Position numbers and translations under genes: made by a program | NCBI GenBank assembly: GCA_021018815.1 | Contig: JAITYX010000083.1 | Coordinates: 744,001 to 808,000 of the forward strand | Length of the DNA stretch: 64,000 nt | Direction: 5' to 3' | From: Talinum fruticosum | Lineage: Eukaryota; Streptophyta; Magnoliopsida; Caryophyllales; Talinaceae | Shown: positions 46,526 to 58,500 of the stretch, piece after piece | How positions within the stretch are numbered: the stretch's first letter is position 1 | How the letters are laid out: each line of letters begins with the position of its first letter | The notes under the pieces: generated by a model | Told to the model about the DNA's origin: nothing | The model's database searches: none | Seen by the model: only the letters and a program-made list of their open reading frames with translations

Positions 46526-48330
46526 GAATAGACCTGGCAAAAACTAATCCGACCCGAAACCCGCTGAAATGTTTGTGTTTTGGACACGATTTTCTCGACC
46601 CGAACTCTAAAAAGATCGAACCCCAAAAACCCAAATATCAGCGGGTCAAACCTAACTCGAACCCATTCGACCCATTGGGTCAAGGCAATAAAAACAACAA
46701 TTTTAACTTTGTGACTTGTTGATTGAATGTTTTATGCTCATTACATAATTTTTCTTTCAATTGATCACTCTTTTAATAATGATTATTTATTATATCACAT
46801 TATTTGCATAAACGTTACATATTTATCGCAATTATTTACAAGCGAACACTAATATTATTTCATTTCTCTAACTTCTTTCTCATAAAAAAAAACATTATGC
46901 AAAAATATATATAGTTAATTTCAATAAAAACATGTCCGCATTCAAATGGTACGATATATTAAAAATACTAATAGTCCACAAGGTATAATGTTGTATTTTT
47001 GGTAAAATGAATATACTTAGTGACATCTTAAATAATATACTTTTATTTTGTAGAAATAATATTGTTATAATGATATAAAATCTTGATGTTAAAATTGAAA
47101 ATAATAATTTTAGTTTATTACAAATATCTAATTCTAATTTATTTGAAACTGTTTTAGGTATACTTTAACCATATCACCTAAGATGGGTAATGGGTAAGGT
47201 TAAAACAGAGTCAAATTTTTGAGTGAATAAAACGGGGTCGGTTGGGCCTACCCTGGTTAACCCTTTGTCGATTTGTTTTAAAATGCGGTAAAGATACATA
47301 CAAATCTCCATAGTATAGTGAAAGAGGTGAAATAAATATCGGAACCTTAACCTTAAACGAATCATTAATCAAACAAGTCATTATTATTTAACCCAATAAT
47401 GACTCAACCTTTTATTGGCCCTATTTAAACGGGTCAAGCGGTCAAACCGCTCAACTCAATGTGATCTTCACACAAATATGATCATGAAATTTTTTAGTAT
47501 CGGGTTAAATGCACTAAATATGAATAAAAACTTTCATAGTATAATAAAAGATTTGAAATAAACATCGAAACATTAACCTTAAACAAATCATTAATCGAAC
47601 AAGTCATTATTATTTAACCCAATAATGACCCGACCTTTTATTGGCCCTATTTAAATGGGTCAAGCGGTCAAGTTGCTCAACTCAATAGGATTTTCGCACA
47701 AATATGATCATGAAATGTTTGAGTATTTTTTAAATATTCTTTCTAGAAATACAAATACTATATTTTTCCTAAAATATGGGCAAATTTAAGCAAAAATATG
47801 CTGAATTTTTATAATTAAAAAAATAGCTGATAAAAAGCGCTCTCAACCAGTTGGGTCAACCCAAAACTCATATAACCGGATATACGACCGTCCGTATTTT
47901 ACGCGAACCTATAATATATCCAATTTGTATTTTATCCGAAGCCGAATACATCCGAGCCGTATTTATGCCGCCCATCGAAATTGCCCTCGCACAACCTTGC
48001 TAAAGTCCGAGGCCTTGTACTGTTATACAAAATTGGAATGAAACTTGAATTGTCCGGTTTCAAGTTCATTTTTCAATTGCTTGGTTGGGGAATTTTGAAG
48101 GTGAAATCTGAAATTTAAAGCCTTCAAGTTCTTATCAAAATAAGAGAATTTGAATTCTCCAAATGGGAGAGTGATCAATTCTCTATCCCCTCAAAGATCG
48201 GTTTATGATTATTAAAAAAAGAAAAATTAGCTCGATATTGAAAATTTTGCTATATTATTATTATTATTTATTTTTTAATTATTATTTTTATATATATATA
48301 ATTTTTTGTCATATTGTTTGATAGAATATT
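46526..48330. repeat. Nested repeats: GACCCGAA-rich element and 226-bp tandem repeat
   Basis: 46528-46690 starts ACCTGGCAAAAACTAATCCG and is rich in ACCCGAA words, like 20725-21410. 47287-47740 contains two units of about 226 bp in tandem, each with CATTAATC(A/G)AACAAGTCATT, then ATTTAACCCAATAATGAC, then TTTTATTGGCCCTATTTAAA. A further CCGTATTTTACGCGAACC block lies at 47890-47960. No gene is seen. Confidence 0.55.
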
Positions 48331-51002
48331 TGTGAGACCCCGAAATTTCGGTGTTTGCTTGCTAGTAAATTAAATTACTAAATTAAGTGAATTAGAATTT
48401 TTCAAGTCGGAATTAGAAACCTGAGCTTGGGCCAACTTAAATTGGGCTTATTAAAGTTGAAGTTGGGCCCAACTAAGCTAAAAAAAAAAAAGAAATGGGA
48501 ATTGAAGGATGAGTGGCATTGTGTTGGCAAAGAAAGAAGTAAAGAACTAAGGGTCCAATTGGAAGGAAACACCAGCCCATTATGTGTAATTAGCTAAAGA
48601 GGAGAGAGAAATTAGGATTGGGAACAAGAGGAGGAACGAAAGAACGCGGAAGCGAGAGGAAAGCGAGCGGAGGATGAGAGCCAGCGCCGGGACGAGAGAG
48701 GAAGAGGAGCACGGCGTGTCCGCACGGCCGGCGAGCGCAAGGAGGGAGCCGGCGAGACCGAACAGAACCGGGGCCAGGGGTTTGAGAACCCGAAAACAAC
48801 AGAGCGAGAGGGAGACAAGTGAGAGTTTGAGCAAGATGGAAGAAGGGGAACCGAGAGGAAGAAAGGGAAGGAGGAAACAGAATTGAAACCCAATTCGAAA
48901 CTCTTCCAAAACCGAATTCTTAGAACCTCTAAGAATTTAAGGTGAGTAATCTGAATTCATTCTCAAGAAATAAAACGAATTAGGAGGATTGAACATGAAT
49001 TCGAGGTATGAAATTGGAAACCCTAAGTTAATAGAAGAAGCTAGAGGCCTAAATTTAAGAAACTAGAAACTCATGAATTGAAAAGCATGTTGCGATTTAT
49101 GCCTAGTTTATGAATTTAATGATATTTGAGCATTGTTGAGCATGATTATTGAGCTGTGTGATTGAGAATTTAGGGAAGTTAGCTTGAACAGAATTATTGA
49201 GAAAAATCAGAAAATTGAATTCATGATTTAGTGCAGATTTTTCAGATGAATAAAGCATGCTGTCTGCGTTATTGTGCTGTCATGTGTAGCCCAAAATTCC
49301 TGAAATTGTTACTGCAACTTCCTGATGATTTATGGAGATTTCTGTAAAATTTCGTATGCATTGGATGAGTAGATCGGGAGATATGCAATTTTAAGCGAAA
49401 ATGTCCTGTTTTGAGCAAAATCGAACTAAATGAGTAACCGAGTTAAGAACTGAGATTTAAGAAGCTATATGGCTAGATTAAAAGATGCATATCGATTAAG
49501 GAAGGTTATAGAACCATCAACCACCTATGCGCGATACTACGCGAGCATGAAAACGATAAGTTCATTGATTCCGAACCCTAGTTGGCATGTTTATGTGATT
49601 ATGTGTTTATCCCGAATTACATCGATTATAAATGACATGAGCATGCGTATGTGAAATGAATTGATTGTACTCAAGTTGGAACTTGCTTATGTGAATTGCT
49701 TGTTTTGAAGAAGTTACGCATGAAAGTGTTAAGCATGAATTATATGAATTAAGTTTATCTTATGTATAAGTAATAAGAAGATAATGATAAATAAGGAACT
49801 TAAGGAACTAAAGAAGGGAGAAAGGATTGTGTTATTGATCTAAGACCCCACGAATTAAAGAAATCTCTGAAACTATGGCCATAGAAGTGTCTCGTCAACC
49901 CGAAGCCACGAATCGAATTGCTTCCACTAAGAATTGACGGTATGCGTCTTTCGGGGAAGGGAGACCGCCTCGAGGCCACGACTTGTTATGCCTCGAGGCC
50001 ACGAATTGTATGCCTTCGTGAAGTGAGCCCACGAATTGTTTTGGCTCCAAGAACTAGGTCTTTAGAGCGAGTGCATAAATCTTCTTTCCATTCGAACTAA
50101 GAAGACTTAAAAGAATTAAGTTATGAAGAAACGAATGATCATGCATGACGAACAAGAAAGAACCAATGATTTATGGAATGCATGATTGAACTCAAGAAGA
50201 AGAATAAGAAGAAGATCGAATCTTGTTTTCGTGAGAAATGAATGCGATAAGAACCGAGATATGATTTACGTGATGAATGCTTTGCATGATGAATGATTAT
50301 ATGATTTACTTGCGTAGAAAGACGAATGATGCATGTTTAATTGAATTCATGAATAAGTAATGTCATTATGATTCTCGGCAAATTGGTAAGTTTAGAATCT
50401 CGCATGTCTTAAGCATGTATGATCCGAATCGCATGTTATGAATGAGTTGTGAACTTACGTGTGTTTGTTAATGAATTAATGTGCAAAGTGAAACCCGGGT
50501 TGAGTTTGGGTTATTCATCGGGCTAGTGAGCTCATGACCTCACCAACATTTCAGTACGAAGTTAAGACTCCCGGAGTTGCTTTTGGCTTCTAGAGGAAGC
50601 GAACCATCGGATAGGACTTCTCCGGACTTATTTTGTACTTTATGTTTTCATACTTGTAAAGACTGTTGTATTCGAACTTAAGTTTTACCTATGAATGTAA
50701 AAGCCCTATGTGAATACTCCGAGTGTGTGACTCGTTGAGTTGTGTTGTGTTTCTCCGAGCGTGTGGCTCGTTGAGTTTAAGATTGCTTTTCGTGTAGGGT
50801 TAAGGCTTTAAACCTATGAGTTTAGTCGGTTTACAGAGGAAACTCGCCGAAATTTCCGAAAAACCTTCGAAAACCTATAATTACGCTTCCGCCAACCTAA
50901 GAAAGGGTTAGTAACCCCAAGTTGAGACCCTAAGCGGCCTTAGGGGTTCCTCTCGGGAACCCCGGCATGTAATACTCCTAGGGTGGGTTTAGAGGTGTTA
51001 CA
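48331..51002 (+). mobile_element. Solo LTR, Gypsy-like, copy 2 (2672 bp)
   Basis: It starts TGTGAGACCCCGAAATTTC and ends TTTAGAGGTGTTACA. The 5-bp target duplication is ATATT (48326-48330 and 51003-51007). It is collinear with copy 1 but lacks roughly 250 bp of the AG-rich part that copy 1 has at about 40150-40395. It retains the same GC-rich core (48630-48890), the AAG|GTGAGT word near 48940, CCACGAATTG units (49905-50040) and a doubled CTCCGAG(C/T)GTGTG(G/A)CTCGTTGAG (50720-50775). It inserted in the upstream region of mTERF copy 4. Confidence 0.9.
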
Positions 51003-51316
51003 ATATTATACTTTAAAAATTGTTAATTAAAAAAATTAAAATATAAGACTCAATCATCAACAAATATGATAATAAGTTTCAACTTTATTTAATCAAATAA
51101 TAATAATAATAATAATTTATAACGACATAAAATAATTTAAAAAATAAAGTGATTTTGATTTCATTCCATGGTTAACAACTAAACAACAAGAACCGTAACT
51201 TGATTCTGTTTCGTTCTCTACCAAACACTTGAAGAAAATATTCAAATTTCATACCTAACCCCTCGGTATCATCCCATGATTTCATTTCATTTCAATTTTA
51301 CATACCAAATAGGATC

Positions 51317-52295
51317 TAAGTGAATGTTTGACTCAAATTTTAAAAGTATTTTTGAACTCTAAACACTGAAATTAGGTCAAATACTAATTTTTAAAAAATT
51401 AAAATTATTTTTCAAAAGTAGTTTTGGAAGAAAATATCCAAAAAAAGCAAAAATAACAAATAGTTATTTCTATTTCTAATTTGTGAAAAACTCTTTCAAC
51501 AATAGAGTCACAACTTTGTTATTTCTATTTTTAATTTCTAAGAACTCTTTCAACAATAGGAGTAACCACTCACAACCTCATTATCTCTTATCTCTCTCTT
51601 TCTCCTGTCTTTCTATATTTTTTTATCTCCTCTTTTCCTGTATCTCTTTCTCTCTTCTCTCTCCCTCTTTCTCTCCTCTCTCTCTCTTTCTATTTCTAAA
51701 AAGTTGGTCAAATAATTTGAGAATACTTATATAAAATTTAGGTCAAATATTTTAATTTGTCTCCAAAATTAATTTTTTAAAATACTTTTAAAAAATAAAA
51801 ACTAATTTTTTAAAATTAAGCTAAACATGCTTTCAAACCCTTATTTTATTTGAAGAAAATAGATTGAAAAAAAATTTTAATGAAAAAAAGTGATAAAGAA
51901 AAAAATTAAGGGAAATTCATTTTTTTCTTATGTTTGGTTCAAGGAAAATATAGGAAAAAAAATTATAATCTTTTTCCAACATCTTACCCATCCACCACAT
52001 TGTCACAGAGAAGAGAGAAAATATTCAATAGCATTGAGTACTTGAGAAGAGACAGAAAACTATTAATAACCTTTTTGATACAAGTCTCTCTCTTTATCCA
52101 ATTTTCTCTCTTTGTGAATTTTTTCTTCCATTTTCCTATCAATTTTGGAAGAAAAATATCATTGATAAAATTTTCCATGAATTTTTCCATTAAATTTTTT
52201 TTCTCAATTTTTCTTCAATTCAAATATAAGAAAAAAATTTATTTTTTACATTTATTTTCTTTCATCCTAATTTTCTTAGAATTAAATAGAGTATG
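51317..52295. mobile_element. Two adjacent AT-rich MITE-like elements
   Basis: 51317-51833 has inverted ends (GTGAATGTTTGACTCAAATT on the left, GAAAGCATGTTTAGCTTAAT for the reverse-complemented right end) around a pyrimidine-rich core (51590-51700). 51836-52295 is a diverged, end-degraded copy of the Harbinger-like MITE at 54926-55392. The open frames here are artefacts. Confidence 0.5.
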
Positions 52296-52446
52296 AGCGA
52301 AGTTGATCCCAAAAAAATAAAAAAAAACTTAGCGAAATAAGGGGCTAAAACCCTTTCAAGATTCAAACTCCGCTCTATCCCCAGTTTCTCCCTCCTCATC
52401 GCTTCGAGTGCCAATTTAAAGCGGATACTCCAAGGAAGGTGATAGA

Positions 52447-53592
52447 ATGCTCAAACTGGGGAGAAATAGCGTCCAACACATCTTCTTCATCCCCTGTTTC
52501 AATTGGGTTTTCCGGTACAGAACATCTTCAATAAGCGCTGGAAGCTCCGATTTCACTGTAGATTACTTGATGAATTCTCTTGGGTTCTCCAAAATAGAAG
52601 CCATTGTCGCTTCCTCAAAGGTCAGTCCTTTAAAATCCCGTGAAAAGCCTGATTCTGTTGTAAATTTGCTCATAAGTAGTGGATTCAACGATACCCAGAT
52701 TAAAACAATCGTCGCTTCCGTGCCCAAAATCCTATCTTACGATGTCAACAAAACCCTAAAACCCAAATTGGAGGCTTTTCAGAATTTTGGCTTATATGGG
52801 TCTGAATTAGCAGGCGTCGTTTCTGTCCACCCTCACATCCTCACAAGGGCCTTAGATAGGCATATTGTTCCTACACTTGAGGTATTGAAGTCAGTACATG
52901 AAGATAATTTGAGTCTTTTAGAAGCTTTGAAGAAATCTTCTAAAAATTCTTGGATACTTGCTCCTGGTATGCGTAAAACTCTTCCTTTAAACATTGCCTT
53001 ATTGAAGGGATATGGGCTCTCTGTTGATCAGATTAGGATGCTGTTTCGTAGAAAGTTGAGGTATTTCGTGCTGGATCCGAACTGGTTACAATCTATTTTG
53101 ATAAGGGTTGAAGAGAAACTTGGAATCCCTCGCGATTCAGGGATGTTTGTTCATGGAATTTGTGCTATGGGTGGTATGAATGAAGAGTCATTAGAATCGA
53201 AATTCAAAGTATTCAGGAGCTTTGGATGGAGTGAGTCAGATATCCTGACATTGGCTAGGAAAAACCCGCGTACCCTTGCGTTGTCGGAATCCAACCTTAG
53301 AAGTAGTTTGAATTTTTTCATGAAAGATCTTGGCCATGAGCCTGCTGAGATTGCCCAATATGCATCTGTATTGACTGTTAGCTTAGAGAGGAGAGTGATT
53401 CCCAGAAATACAGTTCTTAAGGTTTTAAAGGAGAAGAGGCTGATCAAGCCTGGCTACAGAATTCATTCTTGTCTAGTAATGAAGGATCAGCAATTCTTCA
53501 ACAAGTTTGTGGTACCATTCAAGGATGAGGTCCTTGATCTTTATTCTGATCACATGAGAAGGGCAGGTATTCCTTTGAAGATTGCTGAGTAG
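52447..53592 (+). CDS. mTERF-family protein, copy 4 (intact)
   Basis: A single-exon gene of 381 aa. The plant mTERF family acts in mitochondria or plastids by binding organellar DNA or RNA to influence transcript ends, splicing or genome expression. Residues 1-35 are a basic/aromatic, Arg-containing presequence (MLKLGRNSVQHIFF.., WVFRYRTSSIS), suggesting mitochondrial import. From about 40 to 370 there are repeated helical mTERF units with recurring L.S.GFs..qi..iv...P.il patterns (for example SSGFNDTQIKTIVASVPKIL, FGLYGSELAGVVSVHPHIL, FRSFGWSESDILTLARKNPR). The C-terminus (FVVPFKDEVLDLYSDHMRRA) is shared by all four copies. An insertion of four residues (SSKN, near 181) distinguishes it. This is the only array member with an uninterrupted frame. 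Its upstream region has been displaced by insertions. Confidence 0.88.
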   Translation: MLKLGRNSVQHIFFIPCFNWVFRYRTSSISAGSSDFTVDYLMNSLGFSKIEAIVASSKVSPLKSREKPDSVVNLLISSGFNDTQIKTIVASVPKILSYDVNKTLKPKLEAFQNFGLYGSELAGVVSVHPHILTRALDRHIVPTLEVLKSVHEDNLSLLEALKKSSKNSWILAPGMRKTLPLNIALLKGYGLSVDQIRMLFRRKLRYFVLDPNWLQSILIRVEEKLGIPRDSGMFVHGICAMGGMNEESLESKFKVFRSFGWSESDILTLARKNPRTLALSESNLRSSLNFFMKDLGHEPAEIAQYASVLTVSLERRVIPRNTVLKVLKEKRLIKPGYRIHSCLVMKDQQFFNKFVVPFKDEVLDLYSDHMRRAGIPLKIAE

Positions 53593-54925
53593 ACTATTGA
53601 GGTGATGCACCCACTCATAATCTTCCATTTGACAGTAATCTTTCTTCAATGAATTGAGAGTTTGTGCATCCAGCCATACGAGAAGGACACCTGAAAATAA
53701 TGTGTTAAGCTTGCTGAAGAAATTAACATTGAATGGTCGTCTAGAAAGGCATCTTTGTATGGTCTTCTTGGGAACAATCTTTCTGCCTATTGGGGTAAAG
53801 TTGCATATATTTGGGGTTCCTTAAACTCTGCTGGAGTGGGTTTGTCCTGGGTGGTTGTTGATGTATCATCAGGAACACATCGCGAACAAAAACGGGAGAT
53901 TTGACACAAGAATCATGATTATGTTAACAAATTTTGGTCAATAGTAAGTTAAGAATGTGCACCTTAGCACATTCCTTATAACATTAATTCCTCTCCTCAG
54001 TAGAAGATGTTTCCATTTCTGTTGAATCAGATTATACTACTGTCATTCTTTTAATTTAGGCCATTTGAGGCTTCATAGTAACTTCTGTTGGTTCGAATGT
54101 CTGTTCCATAACTTACGAGCTCCAGTCAGAGAAAATGTCTTCTGAGTTGTAATTGTTACTATGAAATCTTTTCTCGTCAAACTAGTTTAACGGAAGTATT
54201 ACATTGAGTTGAGTATGATCTTAAAAATAATATTGTTCAAATTATACCTTTCGATGCTGATAGAATTAAAACGATCATATAGCGTAAGTGTTACTTGTAC
54301 TTTTTGGCTTTTGTGCCAAAGGTAGGCACTTCGACAGTTATCGCTGCTTATCGCTATTAAATTTGACCTTGCCAAATTTCCCAACCCAAAATTGGAATGT
54401 TTTCAAGTCAAACTATAACCAAACATTTTATCAGTTATGACCCAACTTAGAGTGAATGCTTTAAATCACAGATTACTGTTGCAATCAGATTTCCGAGGGT
54501 AATCCTTTGTTAACGGATGCTCCTATTATACTCGTAGGACATTTGACTTGACATAGATAATGAACAAATAGGAGTTAATATCATTCCAATTGCCATTCCA
54601 GTCACCATGTATATACCTTACGAAGTTATGTGGAGAATCAAGGGGTCTCGCAATAAACATGAGGTATAAATAGAGGTCTTAAAGCTTAACAATCTCTCAA
54701 TGCTCTTCTCTAATCTCTCAATAGTCTTCTCTTTCTTCCCCTAAATATAGCCTATATAGGCATAAAATAATCCTCACGTTGAAAAGATATTATAAGTAAA
54801 ACATTGCATTCCTACCAAAATTATATCAATTGTACATAACAGGGCATGCATAAATTCGTAATAAGGTCCTCCTGTACTAAATTGAGATGTTTCAGATGAC
54901 ATTTACTTGGGATTAGAAACATTTA
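53593..54925. other. Spacer after mTERF copy 4
   Basis: 53593-53940 still matches the 3' flank of the other copies (GGCATCTTTG.A.GG, GGGTTTGT, TTGATGTATCATCAGGA), but the relic first-exon block is missing. The rest has no recognised gene. Confidence 0.5.
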
Positions 54926-55392
54926 GGCTCTATTTGATTTAAAGAAAATAGGTTGGAAAGAAAATTTAAATGGAAAAAAGTGATAAGGAAAAAAATTAAG
55001 GAAAATTAATTTTTTTCTTGTGTTTGGTTCAAGAAAAATGGAGGAAAAAAATTATAATCCTTTTCCAACATCTTACCATCCACCACATTGTCATAGAAAG
55101 GAAAGAGAAAATATTCAATAGCATTGATTAATTGAGAAGAGAGAGAAAATTCCTAATAGCCTTTTTAATATAAGTCTTTCTTTTTCTCCATTTCTCTCTC
55201 TTTGAGAATTTTTTCTTCCATTTTCCTCTCAATTTTAGAAGAAAAATATCATTGACCAAATTGATAAAATTTTCCATGAATTTTTTCATCAAATTTTTTT
55301 CTCTCATTTTTCTTCAATTCAAATATGGGAAAGAAATTCATTTTCCACATTTATTTTCTTTCCTTCTAATTTTCTTAGAATCAAATGGAGCC
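54926..55392. mobile_element. PIF/Harbinger-like (Tourist) MITE
   Basis: Inverted ends GGCTCTATTTGATT and GGCTCCATTTGATT (13 of 14 identical) are flanked by the trinucleotide TTA on both sides (54923-54925 and 55393-55395). The 467-bp interior is AT-rich and non-coding. Terminal style plus TTA duplication identify the Tourist group. A degraded homologue lies at 51836-52295 in the same orientation, so the two flank mTERF copy 4. Confidence 0.72.
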
Positions 55393-55555
55393 TTAATTCT
55401 TATAAACTTCTTGTTCTGCAACATGCCGATATTACCCATTTGGCCCACTGCTGAATCTCTATGAATTCAGGCGGATATCGCACCAGAGAAGCTCAAAATG
55501 GTTCTGCATTGAGAGGTTAGGTCTGTACATTGCTCATTCGACAACATTATGTTGC

Positions 55556-58500
55556 TTACACGGCTACTTCAGCTGTCCGATCAAACCGAACCAAAAACTC
55601 AGTGTTACCCTCAGCACCCTTCAGAGGAGACTCTATCCATCCCTTGCTTTTGAATCCATAACTCTCAACCCCGTTTATTATTCTCTCTAGAACCTGCAGC
55701 AGAGAAACAAGTAAATGTTTTTTTTTTCTTTTTAAACAAAGTTGATGAAATTCTCATGAGCTCAAATAAAAAGCATGCAGGGAATTTTTACATTCACCCC
55801 ACAAATAATGCTTCCTTCCTTAATCCTATTGTATGGAATGTTCAAGATTTGAATCAAGCAGCGTTACATTTCTTTCAAGAAATCTTTTGATGTTGAATCA
55901 GCTAAATGATTCCCAGGACCTTTTCACTCTCAATATGACTGTCTGAAGGGCAATTTTATAAATGAGGCCAAAGACAATCTTCTTTGATCCCTGTCCCATA
56001 ATAGTGCAAGGTGTCATATCAGGCCGAGGGGGTAAGATTATTTCCACTTTGGGAGAAAGAATCTTGCTTTTACTTAAAGAAACAGCGAACATGTAATTTG
56101 TAAAGGCTATCATATTTGGATCTCGTCACGCCCTACTTCGACAGGATAAACACCGAACTTCTTGTTTATGACAACCACTAGGGTAGACTTTGCGAAAACA
56201 AGTCTAAGGGGACCCAAATGTAGGCAACCTTACTCTTTAGTCCTTACAATTGTTGACTTGTATTAATTGTAACCTTACTATATTACCCTCGATCATTTCC
56301 CAATTTTGGCAACCAACCTTTGCAACACTTGGCTAACCACAAGAAAATTTATTCTAGAAACTCATGTATTTTCTTGGAATTTACCAAATCTTAAAATTCC
56401 ATTCATTTTGTGCAAAAGAAGCAACATAGAAGTTAAGACATCTCAAAAGACTTCATGTATCTTCTATTCCCCTCTGTCATAAGAATAAAACTAATTGGGA
56501 AGAGCATGACTTATGGCAAGCAAGTGTGCCTCAATAGTTACACTATTAGCTGAAATATAAAGTTCGATTTGCACCAAATGTTGTAGGGCACAAAAAGAAC
56601 ATTTTAAATATCATACCCAACAGTAGAAACAAGTGATTACCTCTTTATGGACCTCCGGATCTCTAACAATGCCACCACTTCCCACCTGCAAAAAGAAGCG
56701 AAACTGAATTAAGGCAGCTTGCCTCTACCTTTGTTCTACAGGGAAAAATGATAATCAATGTGATCCACAGATTTGATAATTGGAAGTATGAACAAGCCTG
56801 ACATCACCCACAGATTCCCAAATGCAGTCAGAAAGCAAATGAGTCCAGATCCAACACCCAGCCCCCCTTTCCCTTTCTGGGTGTCCATATATCAGACATT
56901 GAGACCTACCTTTGGCTTTTTCCTTGTTTGGTGTACTATAGAAAAGGATGTGTTTAAAAATGTTCTGTTTTTACAAAAAAAAAAAAAAAAAAGGTGGCCT
57001 AGTGTTATTCAACTCACCATCCTGTTTAGGGATCTCAGGTTTTCTGTCATAACTCGCTCTACAACAATATGGGAGTGTGTTTCACTCCAAACAATTTCCA
57101 ACTAAGTTGTCTGCACAAGTGATGCGTCCTTAAATGCACTTGCCAACCATCAGGGACAAGACTGACTTTCTTTTGGGGTATTCGGAGTTACAATTTCCAA
57201 CAAAAAGCTGTCTTGATTCTACTTCTATATCTAATGCCCTCCTTAATGGCTTAACCCATGAAAAAAATCAGGCTTTGCTTTGTTTATAGCAATACACTGA
57301 TAACAGCCAGAAATCAGGAACAGTAGGCCAACAGCAAGAAAACGCATGGTATAGACACTCCTCCCCCCCAAAAAAAAAAAAAAAACCCACACAATATAAA
57401 CACCATTCATGTTGTCCATGACTATTGAGAATTGAGGAGTATGCAAAGCTCTGTAGATTGTCAATTGTCATACAATGCTCTGGCATTCTACGTTGGGCAA
57501 TTCAGCCCCAGATCAATAACTCTTCATAAAGCATATGTGAGTATTTTGACATTGTTATGATTTAGTGACATTACTTTGTAAGTAAAGGTCTGAAAACATT
57601 AAGGATGAAAAACAAAAGGAGAAATGAAGATGGTGAAGTTCATACTTGCGATCTCCTAGCTTCAAACTGAGGCTTCACCAGTGTAACTAATGTAGACTGC
57701 TCCTTCATCACCTTAACAACAGCAGGCATTACCTGCATCAATACAATCACAAGGATGAAAAATCAATATACCAGAATATTTCTGCATATCAAGGATGTAT
57801 AACTATGCAATTGGTCAAAAATATCAAGGAATAAGTTATTATCACATCTTACAACATTACCAGGAGTATGGAGATGAGCGAGAGGTCCAAAGTCACCAAA
57901 TCAACATTTTGTGGCAGACCAGGTAGATATCTTAAATTTGTGCGTTCTATAACAGAGACTTGCTCATCTCGACGAATTTTATCTGCCACCTATAGGAAAA
58001 TCCAGCTTATGTTTATTCAGAATATCCAGAAGAATTGTAGCGAATAGAATAATTGGATAGTATTGACACAAATCATCAAATGAATTACATAATAGCTCCA
58101 TCAATGAAGGTCTCCACTCAAGATATCAAAATTTCCATAAGAGGCCAACTCAACTTCATTGCAAAATTGTTACCCATATTATGAGAAACGGAAAACCATT
58201 TGTCTATCCTCTCCACAAAGCCACACCTCATCCCATCCCAACCCTCCAATAGCCACTTTCCAAGTGCATTGGATTATGAGAACATTGTTCTTGTCCCAAT
58301 TTGAATCTTGATATCCTTATTTTCCTTTCCTTTTTTTTTTTTTTTGGCAAATCCCCCGCCACCCCTTTCTGTTCTTTTTCCCTGCGGCTTTAAGATTTAA
58401 GTTAATTAGTAGAGAGTTTCACGGTCACCTGTCCATATCCCACATCAACTCCATATACATGAGCAGCACCATACTGAAGGAGGCAATCGGTGAATCCTCC

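Noticed and set aside
51934..52296. 120-codon Phe/Leu-rich frame
   Set aside because: Lies in a degraded Harbinger-like MITE; the better preserved copy at 54926-55392 does not conserve it.
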